From Pontederia crassipes (Eukaryota; Streptophyta; Magnoliopsida; Commelinales; Pontederiaceae): 64,000 bases of DNA. The stretch lies in the NCBI GenBank assembly GCA_030549335.1, contig CM060190.1, forward strand, positions 65,114,118 through 65,178,117, given 5' to 3'. Below are positions 1 through 11,838 of the stretch, in pieces. A program made the position numbers and the translations under genes. Under the pieces are notes generated by a model that searched no databases, was not told where the DNA came from, and saw only the letters and a program-made list of their open reading frames with translations. The first letter of the stretch is position 1; each line of letters begins with the position of its first letter.

Positions 1-1183
1 TAATAAAAGAAAATTATATAACAATAACAAAAAAATTACTACCATTATTATCATGACTAATGATATTAATTTATTTAAGTTATTGTTTTATAATTATTAT
101 TCACATGAATTGTATATTATTATTAATCATTATTTTGAATATTACATATATTTATTACCAATATTTTCATTTAAAATATTTATTAATCTATTACTATTAC
201 TATATTTATTAATTTTATGAAAAATTCAAGTTTATAGCCTGATTAAATAAATTTTAACTTGACATTAGTGACAAAGGGTATTTAAAAAAAATGTGCATTG
301 CCTAGCAATATTTTATTACAAATAAACAATGTTATTTGAATTGCTGGAGAGAATACTTGTACATAGTAAAAATGCACATTGCTGGCAATCTTTGTGTCAA
401 ATAATGTAGATTGCTAGGTAATGTGAAAAATTAATGTAGTAAACGCCCCCTAAAGCTAAAAGATGAGCAAAAAATTAAGAGTAAAAACAATGGTTCAGAT
501 CTTGAATGTAGTGCAGAAGACATAAAAACTTGCTTCGGGGATGAAATTTGCTAGTAAATAGCAATATGCATCTGGTTTCTTTTTTTTTCTGGAGAACATA
601 ATAGTTGCTGACTGCCTCAGTGTCCTGGAAGACATTGCATCTATTTGCTCACATGGCAACTTGGGAAGAGGAGCATTGTCGTGCAAATTTGCATTCCTTA
701 GTGGTGGGTATATAGCAAAAGCTCCCTCACAGCCTAATACTCTGCTCCCATGCTCGTTTCAAAAAAAAAAAAAAGGCTCCCAAGCAGTAAGTTTAAATGG
801 CATTAAGAAACCATTTCACATTCATAGCTTCAATAACCATAGACATTATATAATGAAAAATATCTTAAAGCAGATGTACATGCTAAAGAAAGTGGCAATG
901 ATATTGAGGAAATATAGATATATCTTAAAGTCATATAACAAACCAATTTTTAGAAGGATATCATAAAACAAATTACCTCACAACATATGACAAGTACGAT
1001 ATATTTTCCATACAAATAAACTATTTCACAGAAACATATGAGGCATAAGATAGTACCACGAATAGTGAAAACTTCGGCTCAGAGTCCATGCAAGGTATTT
1101 CATTTAATGGATGGAATAACCCTATCATACAGATTCATGCCTCTGAAAAAATTCCAGAAACACATTGTGAATGGAAAATTTAC

Positions 1184-2478
1184 CTCATGACTTCTGGAAT
1201 AATTCTTCAACAACTTTATAAGGTTGTCTGCTCCAAGGCAGTCACTTGTTTGTGGAATATTGCTCAGCTTTGTAGCTTTCGAAGGTTTCCGACCTAAATT
1301 TGATCTTTGCTCTTGAGTACTACACTTGAATGCCACTGCGGGAAACTCCTGTCTGAGATACTTGAGCCACTTCTCAACTGCTTCCTTTGGAACAAGATCT
1401 GTTTTATTGAAGAAAATTGTAAAGGATAAAAAAGGCCTCCAACAAAAGAATTTCATAGCATAAACATTAGCTTTATGAGAAATAAATAAAATTTTAATTC
1501 CCAAAATAAATAAGCGGTCACAGAACTACTTGTGCAAGTTTAAACTACAGAAATGACTCAGCAATAATATTTAAATGTACCTATTTTATTCAAAAGAAGA
1601 ATAATTCGTTTGTTGGGATCTGCCTTCAATACCATCTTTTCCAGATCTGATGATCGAGTACCAAGTGGATCTCGTGCATCAAGAACCTCCACTATCACAT
1701 CTGATGCTTCTACAACTTTTACTAACTCCTTGTAGAATGCTCTTTCAGAATGATCTATGGGATTTTTGTGGTCAATCAGAAATGATTCACAATATTAGAT
1801 TTTAATTACTGGGTACAAATAGTTAATATAATAATCAGAAAGAACGACATCAATGATCATTCTATCTGCCAATTCACCTTGATTTCTTGATGTAGTCGTG
1901 GCTCCTTCTGTGATTCTCTTAATTGCGAAATCATGCTCTTTCTCAGCTTCTATGGAGGCCAGGTTTGCAACATCATCCTCAGGTAAACCCATTTTTCTTT
2001 TTTTAGACTGTCAAGCACAATGAACATCGGCTCGACTCAAATTGATATACACATTAAAGGAGCAAATATAATGTCTTCAAATTTCGGTATCTGTTCGTAA
2101 AATTAAACAAAAAAGAAAATTACCCTCTCCTTTTTAGCAGCTTTTTTCTGCTCCAACTCCTCAATAGCTCGAGCTCTACGAGCCTCGAGGGCTTTCAGTT
2201 CTTGTTCCTTGAAGGGCCAGTCATTGGGAATTCCAGGATCCTTCTCCACCTTCTTTCTCTTGTTCAGCCCCAACTTCTTTGCCTCCTTTGCCTTTTTTTT
2301 ATGGTGCTCCTTTACCTTCCTTATTACCTTGTACTTCTGCTTCAAGGACACCCTCTTGCTCTTGCTCTCTAGGTTAGAATCCGCAATTAGTTAAAAATAT
2401 CAAAGTAGCTAAGACGTGCAAGAAAACAAGAATAGCATCAATTTATCTTGGGAACTTACTTTTGCTCTTCTTAACCAT
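1184..2478 (-). CDS. NSN1: Nucleostemin-like nucleolar GTPase NSN1, 5' part (exons 1-5)
   Basis: Nucleolar GTPase of the nucleostemin/GNL3 family, which in plants acts in pre-60S ribosome assembly. Exons read as 2478-2460, 2368-2124, 2007-1878, 1754-1581 and 1398-1184, all with GT-AG borders. Phases agree throughout and give 261 codons. Residues 1-60 are strongly basic (nucleolar targeting), and the GNL3-type N-terminal domain includes the conserved [17 protein letters not shown] stretch. Exon 4 carries [10 protein letters not shown] and the NKID (G4) motif, which is split over the exon 4/5 junction as expected for a circularly permuted GTPase. Exon 5 holds the conserved [18 protein letters not shown] and ending KNYSRSHE. 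The G1 (GxxxxGKS) and G3 motifs should follow but are not found down to position 1, so intron 5 is at least 1.18 kb and the gene leaves the window. The start ATG at 2478 gives the family's usual MVKKSK opening. Family identity is secure; exact borders are by eye. Confidence 0.92.
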
Positions 2479-3200
2479 GTTTGCTACTTCAACTTAACAA
2501 ACGGAATCCCTCGAAATAATTAGCAAACTGCACTACAGGGAAAAATATGACAACAAATCAGTCTCTTAATTCATATTTCTTACTCTACGGAAAGTGAAAA
2601 ACGATAATGTTCTTGCGTTTAACAATCAAATTTGAAGGTACTTTCAATTATAATATCAACAACCATATGATTAAAAAGATGATAACTTTATTGCTCAGAA
2701 CCCCCGTTTAATAGACCAGTCAAAAGGGGATTTCTAATACTACAAAAGAAATTTCGAGCGTCATAAAATCGAGAACTTGGAAACAATCATGGGAATGCCA
2801 GTGACTCGAGGATGAATTGGACATAAGAGAACGAATAAACATTACCTTCCGCGCTCATTCGACGAATAACTTTTCAGCGTCCGTGCGGAGGATACGCAAT
2901 AGGCAGGAGATAGAGTGCACAGGCCACGCGTGGCGAAGCGCAGCAAGGTAGCAACAGCGACTAGGTTGTGCCGGGGCAAAGAGCGATGATAAGGATGCCT
3001 GTACCGGAGTGTAAGGACGAGACGGGGAGGATAGTGAACCCGGCGAGCAGCGGGAGGATAAATCAGGGCACTGGCGGCTTGCTGCTTCGCCGCAGAACGT
3101 CCGGAAGACAGTGGAGCGGGTTTCTCTTTTGTTTTATTTCTGCGACACTAAATTTGAACCATTGGATGCTTGAGCCAATGGCTGAGATCAAAACCCTAGG
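2479..3200 (-). promoter_or_regulatory. NSN1 leader exon, 5'UTR intron and promoter
   Basis: Upstream of the NSN1 ATG a leader intron can be read from a donor AAG/GTAATG at 2845 to an acceptor TGCAG at 2529-2528, leaving a short 5'UTR piece (2527-2479) next to the ATG. The GC-rich block 2850-3130 is the likely leader exon and core promoter. A telo-box AAACCCTAG lies at 3191-3199; such boxes are common in plant ribosome-biogenesis promoters. The 89-codon open frame across this block on the plus strand is a by-product of GC richness. The transcription start is not determined. Confidence 0.55.
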
Positions 3201-3239
3201 ATCACAATATAGGCAGTGTTTGGCAAATTCATGTTGAGA

Positions 3240-6200
3240 ACCTTTTTTTTCTTTTAGCTAGGTAAGGTGGGCCTAATTTTAAACCTATTATCAATTAATT
3301 TATTAATATATAATTATTTATCTATTAATAAAATATATTATTAAAACTTGTAAAATAAATATATTTACATCCATAATAAATAAGTATTTTAGAAATTTTT
3401 TATTATAATTAAATTACTATTATATTGTAATAAAAAACAATATTAAATAAATAAAATTAATGTATAATATTATATTAATTATAATTTTATCATAACATTT
3501 TCAGTTGGTTTTATAAAAATTATAAATAATCTAATTTATATGATATTTGGCTATTAAGAACTTATTTAAGTAAAATATGATATTAATAGCATATAAAAAC
3601 ATTAATCAAATTAATATTAATATATTACGATACAACTTATTTTTTAACCAAATCAACTACTAATTAATAATTATGTATTATTTAACCTTATATCTCATAA
3701 AAATATATATTTTTTAGTTCTAACTTTTAGCCAAATTTTTAATTCTCCGTCATTATATTTTTTATACAAACACCAAATTTAAATTTTTTTATCTAATAGA
3801 TTAATTCTAAAAAAATAAAACTTAATTTCTTTCGTTCAAATACACTTATATAAATGATTGTGTTTGAAATAAAACTTTCATTGAGAACTTTGGCACAGTT
3901 CTATCAAACACCTATTAAATTTTTTGTGAGTCTCATCAGAACTTTAATTTCGATCAACACATTTAATTATAAAAAATCTCGAGAAAAAGTTCTCACCAAG
4001 TACAAGAACTTACGAAGTTTCGCTCGTTGACTGTGAAAAAACATCTAAGTTGAATTTGACAACCGGAACCAGGTGAAACAAAGAGGATTCTCCAAACGAT
4101 ATGATGCGACTTGATTCCTGAGAAGAAATCAGGCCGTAACAAACGTAAGCCTGGTTTACCATCAGAACTAGTTGGTGGTTCTCTTTTTTTTTTTGGCAAA
4201 CAAGGTGACCTTTTTTTTATTTTGCAAACTCTTTTTTTTCTTTTAGTCTTTTTTTCTTTTTAGCTATTTATATATAATAATTTATTTATTATGTGTAAAA
4301 TATGAATAATAAAGAATTAATAAAATAATATTTTTTACTTATTATTTCATTACAAAATTAAATACTTCAAAAAAATAAAAAAAATTTAAATTTGTTTTTA
4401 TATTTAAATAATATTTTTTAACTAAAATTTTAGTAAAATATATATATAAATTATATTTCCATTTTTTATTAACAATATTATATTTTCTATTTACAATACT
4501 AATTTTAAATTTAAAATTTATCAAAAATTAATCCATCGCGTCTACCTTTTTTTATCACATCACCTCTTGATTTTTCATCATTAAGTTTCACTCTGTGTAA
4601 CACATCTCAAACTAGTCTATCAAATCGAATTATTCATTAGAACTCACAATAACTTTAATTCCACTTGACAAATGCAATCCTAATGAACTTTTCAAAATTC
4701 TCTCATTTGAAACTTTTGTCCAAACAATAGAACTTCAGTTCTACCATCCAAACACTATGGTAATGTCTTAATTCCAATCGCATAAGTCCTTTTCTTCTAA
4801 TAATGCATACATTCTTTGGTGACTAACCCATCGATATCCAAGTTTAAGTAGCATACTAATTTAGTGTTTGGAGCGGGAACGGAAAAGGTATACCATTGAC
4901 GACTTCAAGAATCCATTCTCGGTTATTAGCACTATCAACCACTTGGAACTTCTACTACGCCAAGGGTAATAATGCATACATTTTATACACTTGTTTTGAA
5001 ACAAGTGTAGTTTTTGTACGAATAATGCATAGTTTTAAACTTTTAATGGAGAGTTCAGCAAATAAAATAAAAAGAAAAAAAACAATAATAATGACCGGTC
5101 AACACGACACGTCAGTCCATTTTTTAAAGAGCAAGTTATTGTCCGAAGCAAAGAGCCACAGACGGCCCTTTGTTTTTTTCCTTGCTTTCAATTATTTTTA
5201 ATATATATACTTATATTTGAAAAATTATTTATTAATACATTATCATTCATCTTATAAAACAAGTTATTTAATTCAATATTAATTATTAAAATATTTATTA
5301 TGTTTAATTACTAATATATATAGTATTATTAATTAATATTTAATGTTACTATTATTCATTAAACTATTTTTTGATATTAAAATAATAATCAATTATAATA
5401 TTTTAAATATAATTTCTATGTTATAAAATAACATTTGTCTCTATAGTTCTTACCTTTTATCTAAATATAATTTGTCTGTCTAATGAATTTTTTAATTATC
5501 CATCATTATATTTTTCATCAAAACATCAAATCAAAATTTTTCTATGAACTAAACAAAATTTAAATTCTTCCGTCCAAACATTACCTAAGACTATATATAA
5601 AATTATCATACAAGTTCAAGTTTGAACGAGCCTTTGGATGTAATGTAAGAACATAATTGGAGAACTAATAACTTTTTATTGCGTTTAGATGAAAAGTATA
5701 ACGATACAAAATTTAAAAAATGATTTGACGAAAAAATTATAATTAGTCTTTGGATGAAAATAAAATTTTAAAAAATAATTTATAATAATAACTTATTTAG
5801 AATAATGTAATTAATAATTTAATAATATTATACTAATGATTAGTGTATTATTGTAGTAGGTAATCATGCCTAATACAAAAATATTATATTTATATTAAAT
5901 AATAATTTATTGAGATACAAATCGAACTTAAACTAGTTTTTGATTTAGCTCACTAAATTTTGTGAGTTAATTAAAATTAATTAGTGATTTGATAATTAAA
6001 ATAATAATTAATTAATATTTTTATGATAATAAGTAATATTATTTAAAATAAATTTTTATTAAATTAATATGATTTTGTTAATGAAAATAAGTAATTTTAT
6101 TCAAAATTAATTTGAATGATTATTATTATTATTATTATTATTATTATTGAAAAACATCACTCGCATACTGTATTTTTTCAATCTTTTTATTTTTCTCTTC

Positions 6201-7023
6201 CTCGTTGAATTGATTATGTGAGGCCCATCATAAAATTGAAACGAAAAAAAAAAATGGTTCACGTCTCCGAGCAAAACTAGCTGATCCTTTGGTGGAAATA
6301 GAACTATTTTGTGAGTGGTCTAATAAGAACTTAAGTTTTGATGGAACCAACAAAGAAATATGTTGATGTTTAATAGAACTTGAGTTAGTTCTAAAAATTG
6401 CTCCAATTCTATTAGCAGCTATATTAAAAAACGATTAGAATTAAAATAGAAATAGATGCATAGTTGTTAGAGCTAAAAATTAGAGGAAATCTATTGAACT
6501 CATAAAAATCAACTCTTATTAAATTATTAACAATGCATATTATTTTATTTATTATACATAAGTAATTTGTGTTAATTTACTAGTTAAGATACAATTTCTA
6601 TCAATACACCTTGATAAAAAAGAATAATGTTTAAATATTATATACTTTATTCTGTATTTCATAAATCACAAACGCATGTTCTAAATAATTAGTATAATTT
6701 AAAAAATATGATAATTGTTATTAAAATACAACAACTAATATGAAAATACTGCTTTTTATTAAATAAGTAGTATATTAAGATTTATAAACTAATTTTATGA
6801 ATTAAATTTATATATATATATTTTGAATAAAGTTTCAAAGCGCAAATGTGAAAAGTAAAATGAAGAAAAGTTAATAATTAAGTTACAATCTGAATTTTCA
6901 CTCGTTCCATAAACCATTTAAATAGCCACTTCTCATAAGCAAGGCAAATTGTTTAAGCAACTCATATTACTTGTTACAAGATTGCCACTAGTTATATAAC
7001 ATATGAATTCAAAAAAAAAAAAA
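3240..7023. other. AT-rich spacer, no gene seen
   Basis: Very AT-rich sequence with no convincing coding region. Recurrent phrases of the type GTTTGGAT/ATCCAAAC and CAAACAC near 3211, 3910, 4750, 4865, 5575 and 5745 suggest several decayed MITEs, but I could not define ends or target duplications. An (ATT)n tract lies at about 6119-6147. Confidence 0.5.
6119..6147. repeat. (ATT)n microsatellite
   Basis: About nine perfect ATT units in the AT-rich spacer. No gene is near, so this is only a candidate polymorphic marker. Confidence 0.8.
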
Positions 7024-7519
7024 GGTTACTTCCATAAATCTTTCTTAAACTATTATGATTTCCAGGTCTAATTTTAAACTATAAATTTATTTTTTTATTC
7101 ATAAACTGTCACAAATTTTTTTATTTTAATCATTTCATCTACTTCTGTTATGTTTTTCATTACTTTTGATTTTTTTTCATTTATGAAAAGACTAAATTAC
7201 CCCTCCCTTTATAACACATCAAATAATAAATATAAAAATAAAAATGAAAAATCAGGAGAGGGTAATTTAGTCTTTTTCATAAATATTTTTTTTTTGTTTA
7301 TCACTTTGATCCTGCCACCGATTTTTTTTATTTTTTTATTTTGAAGAGAGGGGTAATTTAATATTTTCATAAATGAAAAAAATAGAAGTAACGAAAAATG
7401 TAACAAAAGTGAATGGGAGAACTAAAGTGAAAAAGTCACGATAGTTTAAGGATCCAAAAAAATAAATTTAGAATTTAGAATTAGATGTGAAAAACAGTGA
7501 TAATTTAAGGAAGGTTCAC
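7024..7519. mobile_element. Fold-back MITE with long imperfect inverted arms
   Basis: The first about 190 bases (CCATAAATCTTTCTTAAACT onward, through ATTTATGAAAAGACTAAATT) match the reverse complement of the last about 190 bases at an estimated 75% identity. Both arms keep the order: a 'stretch of T with AAACTAT', 'TTACTTTTGATT', 'TTTCATTTATGAAAA', 'TAAATTACCCCTC'. The middle also repeats the TTACCCCTC/GAGGGTAATT block in inverse. No transposase is present. The superfamily is unclear because the right end is altered by a SINE insertion. The level of arm divergence suggests an old insertion. Confidence 0.65.
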
Positions 7520-7679
7520 GAAAACAACAACAACAAAGCCTTATCCCACTAGGTGGGGTCGGCTACATGATTCATACGACGTCATTCCGCTCTAATTCGT
7601 TGATCCATGTTCATAAGATTCCGCTCTACATGGTTCATACAACACCTTCGAGAACCTGTCGAAGGTTCACGAAAACAAC
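7510..7679 (-). mobile_element. Au-like SINE copy with 19-bp target-site duplication
   Basis: Read on the minus strand, the insert 7660-7529 ends in the motif TAGCCGACCCCACCTAGTGG followed by GATAAGGC and a TTTGTTGTTGTTG tail. That is the 3' signature of Au-type plant SINEs. It is bounded by a perfect 19-bp direct repeat, gaaggttcacgaaaacaac, at 7510-7528 and 7661-7679. The body is only 132 bp and lacks a clear pol III A and B box, so it is probably 5'-truncated. It sits at the right edge of the MITE before it. Confidence 0.8.
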
Positions 7680-8166
7680 TCAAAAAATTAATACACTATC
7701 TATAAAGCTATTACAAAAGCATGCAACTAAAAGTTGAAAATTCCAGAAGAGCTGTACACCCAGTAACCTCTAATAATATGTGATCGATCATTAAAACAAG
7801 GAGGAATGAAATGAAAACAGAGTATTTTAAAACCTTCTGGATTAAATTAAAGTATCAACGTCTGCATAAGTCTGGTGAATTATAAGCGTTATATATAAAA
7901 AAGAATATTCCAGTATTTTTTCGTTTTTTTTCCAGAAAAACTAAACATAAAGTCTTATTATATTATAGACTGACTGAAAGGATGACTCTTACTATTTATT
8001 ATTTGTTTGAACAAAGTTGAGTAATAAAGAAATGTAAAAATGGATCATTGATGACTCGAGAATATGAATTCATCGCAATCCAACTCAGAACCCGAACAGT
8101 GAAAGCTCCTTTTCCCAATTCGATCGAAGCAGACAGCGTCGATCCCCTCAACTAGGGCTGGTTTTG

Positions 8167-8583
8167 ATGTCCCGCACCCGCCGGTCGGCGATGGCGACAC
8201 CTCGCGGAATCACCTCCCGAATCCTTCTCCTCTGCGTCGCACTAACCGTACTCCTGTCGCTCAGCCCGACCTCCGTTAGAGCCGAGGGCGTCGACGCCAC
8301 CACCGACATGGACCCGTGCAGCGCGCAACTGGACGGCGGGGTCTCCGCCTCCGGCAGTCGGTGTCATATCAACTGCTTCAGGGCCGATCCGGTCTGTGGC
8401 GTGGACGGCGTCACGTATTGGTGCGGGTGCCCGGACGCCGCGTGCGCCGGAGTCCGCGTGGCGAAGCGGGGGGCTTGCCAGGTGGGGAGCGGCGGAAGCG
8501 GCCTCGTCTCCGGCCAGGCTTTTCTCCTCCACATCATTTGGCTCGTGGTTCTCGGATTCATGGTCCTATTTGGCAACCTCTGA
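8167..8583 (+). CDS. Kazal-type serine protease inhibitor, secreted or membrane-anchored
   Basis: A 138-residue protein. Residues 15-39 form a signal peptide (hydrophobic ILLLCVALTVLLSLS ending in VRA). A Kazal-like domain spans about 49-107, with the hallmark PVCGVDGVTYWCGC at 75-88 and eight cysteines (51, 66, 70, 77, 86, 88, 93, 104). A GSGGSG linker is followed by a hydrophobic tail at 118-135 with almost nothing after it, which fits a GPI-anchor signal or a single C-terminal membrane segment. Plants have a small family of such Kazal proteins of similar length with signal peptides. The role inferred is inhibition of extracellular serine proteases at the cell surface; the target is unknown. 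The ATG at 8167 opens the frame, and a second ATG at residue 9 is a possible alternative start. It is a single exon, much more GC-rich than its flanks. Confidence 0.85.
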   Translation: MSRTRRSAMATPRGITSRILLLCVALTVLLSLSPTSVRAEGVDATTDMDPCSAQLDGGVSASGSRCHINCFRADPVCGVDGVTYWCGCPDAACAGVRVAKRGACQVGSGGSGLVSGQAFLLHIIWLVVLGFMVLFGNL

Positions 8584-9057
8584 ACAATGCTAGCTATAAT
8601 TTGTTGTTAAGAAATGGTTGAATCTTGAGAGGTACTCGATATTGTAAACTCAATTTTGCTGCATGCACTCAATTTTGCTACGTATTCGATGTTGTACTAA
8701 GTCATCTGTGGCTGTGTTTAAGTCAATGCTTGTTAACATACGATAATAAATGCACTACAATATTTAGCAAAGAAACAGCAACAGCCTGTGAAAACTGATA
8801 AGGCCGAACCACAAACCATGTGATATTAAGCGAGACATTTCAATGTTCAACAAGACTTAAAAGTTCAATATGTCCTCAGCAAACATCTCGAAAGGAAAGA
8901 AGATAACGGTGTCTCCACAGCTAACTATCTTGAACTTGAAGACTCGAGAATACAAATAACCAATAAAAATCTACTTTTTAAGACAACAACGATTTCTGAT
9001 CTATGCTCAGAGGTCAACACAAACTTGCTGTTGGTAGTAGGCACCACCGTAAAATCA
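8584..9057. other. Convergent 3' flanks of the Kazal gene and RPL9
   Basis: Non-coding stretch between two convergent genes, holding both 3'UTRs. AATAAA-like signals occur near 8745 on the plus strand. No further feature seen. Confidence 0.5.
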
Positions 9058-11005
9058 TTACTGTTCATCCACCATGGTGCCCTTCTCACTGACATAGATA
9101 CCATCCAAGAACTTCCTTATATCTTTGTTCTTCACATGGCATTTCTGTAGCACAGAAGAAAAATATATCTATTAAGTAAAAGCACTTGAAGGGATTTGTT
9201 ACTGAACTTGAACCAAAATATGCAGGTTATTACACTAGTTGCATAAAACATAGGTTAGAAAGTAGAAACTGACCTGGTTGATCAAAGCAGCAGAGCGAGA
9301 AACGAGTTCAACATCATTTCCATCAAGGACAAGCTCGTCCTTGACTTTCTCAGACCGAAGAATTGTAACACCGTCAAGCATATCAACCTTCCTTACCTGT
9401 GATACAGATAATTCACACTTCAGATAATTGCCACAATCTATTGGAAACAATTCTGAGGCAATACTTAAGATATCAGAATTTTGACGAGAGAAGCAAATGA
9501 CAAGAATCGACTACATTTCATGATATCAAATTGACTAGAAAATGGGATGAAACTTCTTTTAACTAATAATCTGGACATTGTTGAATAAAAGAACAGAACT
9601 TGGAACATACGACTTCCCTACTGCAGCCAGAAGAATATTGAAAAGCCATTTAGAACATAATGCATAAGAGACAGCAAGAAATAAATGAACATTTCTCCCA
9701 ACACCAAACGATCATTGAATTTACTTGATAGTTGCCAATGCCAGACCGGAAAAAAAAGCGCTCAAACAGGAACAATCAAGTCAAAAGTACATGACTATAT
9801 CTGCGTATTCAACGGTATCCCTTAGTTGCATTTTGAGTTTCTTGGAAACAAAAGAACAAACAGAAGTAAAGAGCATACAATGTGTTACGAAAATTAGTTT
9901 CTGACCGTAGGAAACAACAGATTGGCTAAAGCGTCGCAACAGACAACAACAACAACAAAGCCTTATCCCACTAGGTGAGATCGGCTACATGGATCATACG
10001 ACGACATTCCGCTTTATTAGTAACCAAATATTTCGGTATATTATTCACCAATAGATTTTGCTCTATTAGTTCGCCAAGTATCCGCCTTGGAACGCAACGC
10101 AAAGCGTCGCAACAGAACGCCTGCGAAAATTGCATTAAAATTTTGATATGAATAATGAACCTATTGCCACAAATACAAAAATGAGTCCCAGTTATACCAG
10201 GTCAGCTACAATGATTAAGTCTCTAGAAAACGTCATGGTATTATAGGGTCAAATTATAATCTTTTTTAATTACTAGATGTACAGAAGTCCACTAGAGCAA
10301 CACACAATACAAATAGGGCATCATGGCCAGTAAAGACACATCTCAATTCTGTCTTCAAAGCACTAAACTATTCAAGCAGAAATATAACATCTAAGCCAAA
10401 CTTTATAAATCGATTAGTAAAAACACACACGAATAAGTTGTGCATACTTTTTAAGATGAACAACGACGTTTACGCAATTAAGATTTATTTAATACATTGA
10501 AATTATATCCTCACGTTATCGCAAAATAAAATACCGATATACAAATATCGGGAATGCATCCTAAAACGAGCAAATTTCCAATAAACGGGAGAAAATTGAT
10601 TTAATGGGGGGGGGGGGGGGGGGGGGGGGGAACCTTTTTCTCGCCGAGGAAGTTGCGGATCTCAATGGAGGTGTTGTTGTTGGTGATGGAGGCATTGATC
10701 GGGAAGTGAGCGTACACGAAACGCATCTTGTAGCGGTACCCCTTGGTAACGCCGGTGATCAAGTTCTGGACGTGGCTGATGGCCGTCCTGATCGCCGCAG
10801 TCGTCTTCCGGGATCCGAACCAGGCGTCCACCTTGAGCTTCCGCTTGCCATCCTCCTCCTGGATCAACTGGAAGTCGAGATTGAGGTGTTTGAAGTCGCG
10901 AACCAGCTTGCCGCGTGGACCCTCCACCTCTACTATCTTCGCCTTAACCTTAACCTTCACCCCCTCCGGGATGTCCATCGTCTCTGAAGACAAGATGGTC
11001 TTCAT
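9058..11005 (-). CDS. RPL9: 60S ribosomal protein L9 (uL6), three exons
   Basis: Exons 11005-10634, 9396-9274 and 9144-9058 give 124 + 41 + 28 = 193 residues, against the usual 194 for plant L9. The start [16 protein letters not shown], the internal [12 protein letters not shown] and RNFLGEKK, and the C-terminal [16 protein letters not shown] are hallmarks of uL6. The protein sits on the large subunit near the GTPase-associated region. All phases are zero. Intron 2 and the acceptors are ordinary GT-AG. Intron 1 (10633-9397) starts GTT and then runs straight into 25 cytosines on the coding strand, an unusual donor context. It also contains a SINE. Read through the donor, the frame shows only a proline run before stopping, which confirms the exon end. 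Promoter elements lie just upstream. Confidence 0.95.
9928..10116 (-). mobile_element. Au-like SINE copy in RPL9 intron 1, 16-bp target-site duplication
   Basis: The insert 9944-10100 has the same minus-strand 3' signature as the copy at 7.5 kb (TAGCCGATCTCACCTAGTGG then GATAAGGC and a TTTGTTGTTG tail). It is flanked by a perfect 16-bp direct repeat aaagcgtcgcaacaga at 9928-9943 and 10101-10116. It lies in RPL9 intron 1, in the same orientation as the gene. The body is 157 bp, longer than the other copy at its 5' end. Confidence 0.82.
10606..10630. repeat. 25-base poly(G) tract at the RPL9 intron-1 donor
   Basis: Twenty-five consecutive G on the plus strand, so poly(C) in the RPL9 pre-mRNA, starting at the fourth base of intron 1. 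Length is liable to sequencing and assembly error. Confidence 0.85.
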
Positions 11006-11141
11006 CTTCGCACGCCGGTGATCACCGTGAAAACTTCGAAGGTGGCGACGAGATCGCTCGAGATCTGCTGGAAAGGGCGGCGGGAGGCTGGAGAAAACCC
11101 AGCCGAAACGCCTTTTATATCACGAAACTTAGAAACCCTAG
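11006..11141 (-). promoter_or_regulatory. RPL9 promoter: TATA box and telo-box
   Basis: On the minus strand TATAAAAGG occurs at 11119-11111, about 106 bp before the ATG. A telo-box (AAACCCTAG, plus-strand orientation) lies at 11133-11141, about 15 bp further upstream. This pairing is typical of plant ribosomal-protein genes. Confidence 0.65.
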
Positions 11142-11409
11142 ACGATTTCCCGTTTTATTGTATGGTCGTTAATATTTTAATTATATGTATCTTTTAACTG
11201 CTTCTTAAAACTTTAATAGCTATTTTTAAAATGTAAAACACTGAATGTAGTAATTTTAAGTCAGAAGATATTTAATCCTTTTATATTATAAAAAAATGTA
11301 CATTTACTACAAAATTTTAGATATCAATATAATGAACTAGTTTCCTATCTTAATAAGTGAGATTAAGTTATAAAAAGTTTAATGGATGCCAACTACATGA
11401 ATTTATCAA

Positions 11410-11838
11410 GATGAGGGATCGCACGAAATACAGAAGAACGCGAAGAAGAAAAATGACGACGACTCTTTGTTATGGAATAATGATGATTACAAGAATGGGT
11501 CTCTGTCTAGATCCCTAGAGAGTTTATATAGGCACTCCCTTTAATAGATGATAGAAATTACATACAGACTGAGACTCTAAATAAATCCACTGAAAATAGG
11601 ACACCTATCTCGTGATAAGGAAATAAATCAAATCCGAATCACAAACAGAATACCCCCCAAAAATTTTGCTCAGGGGGCTCCGCCCCCTTGCAACCCCCGT
11701 AGGGGATCCCCCTGGATCCATCCTTTGATCCTCTACAGGCTCGCTGACCGGACAGCGAGACCCTCGTAGGAAAATTCTGCTGAAGCGTCTGACTATGTAG
11801 AGGGATCAATAGAGTTCAGATTCAATGCATTATTAACA
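11410..11838 (-). repeat. 3' LTR of the copia element
   Basis: Shares long blocks with 15860-16088 and with the solo LTR at 55763-56170, for example GAGGGATCGCACGAAA, GGCTCTTTGTTATGGAATAA (or close variants) and TCTGCTGAAGCG. The left border is approximate because the usual TGTTACG edge is not seen here. Confidence 0.75.

Noticed and set aside
495-686. 63-codon minus-strand frame with LPKLPCEQIDAMSSRTLR
   Set aside because: Same strand as NSN1 but not matching any part of that protein; probably intron noise.
2968-3237. 89-codon plus-strand frame upstream of NSN1
   Set aside because: Lies in the GC-rich NSN1 leader and promoter; no family resemblance.
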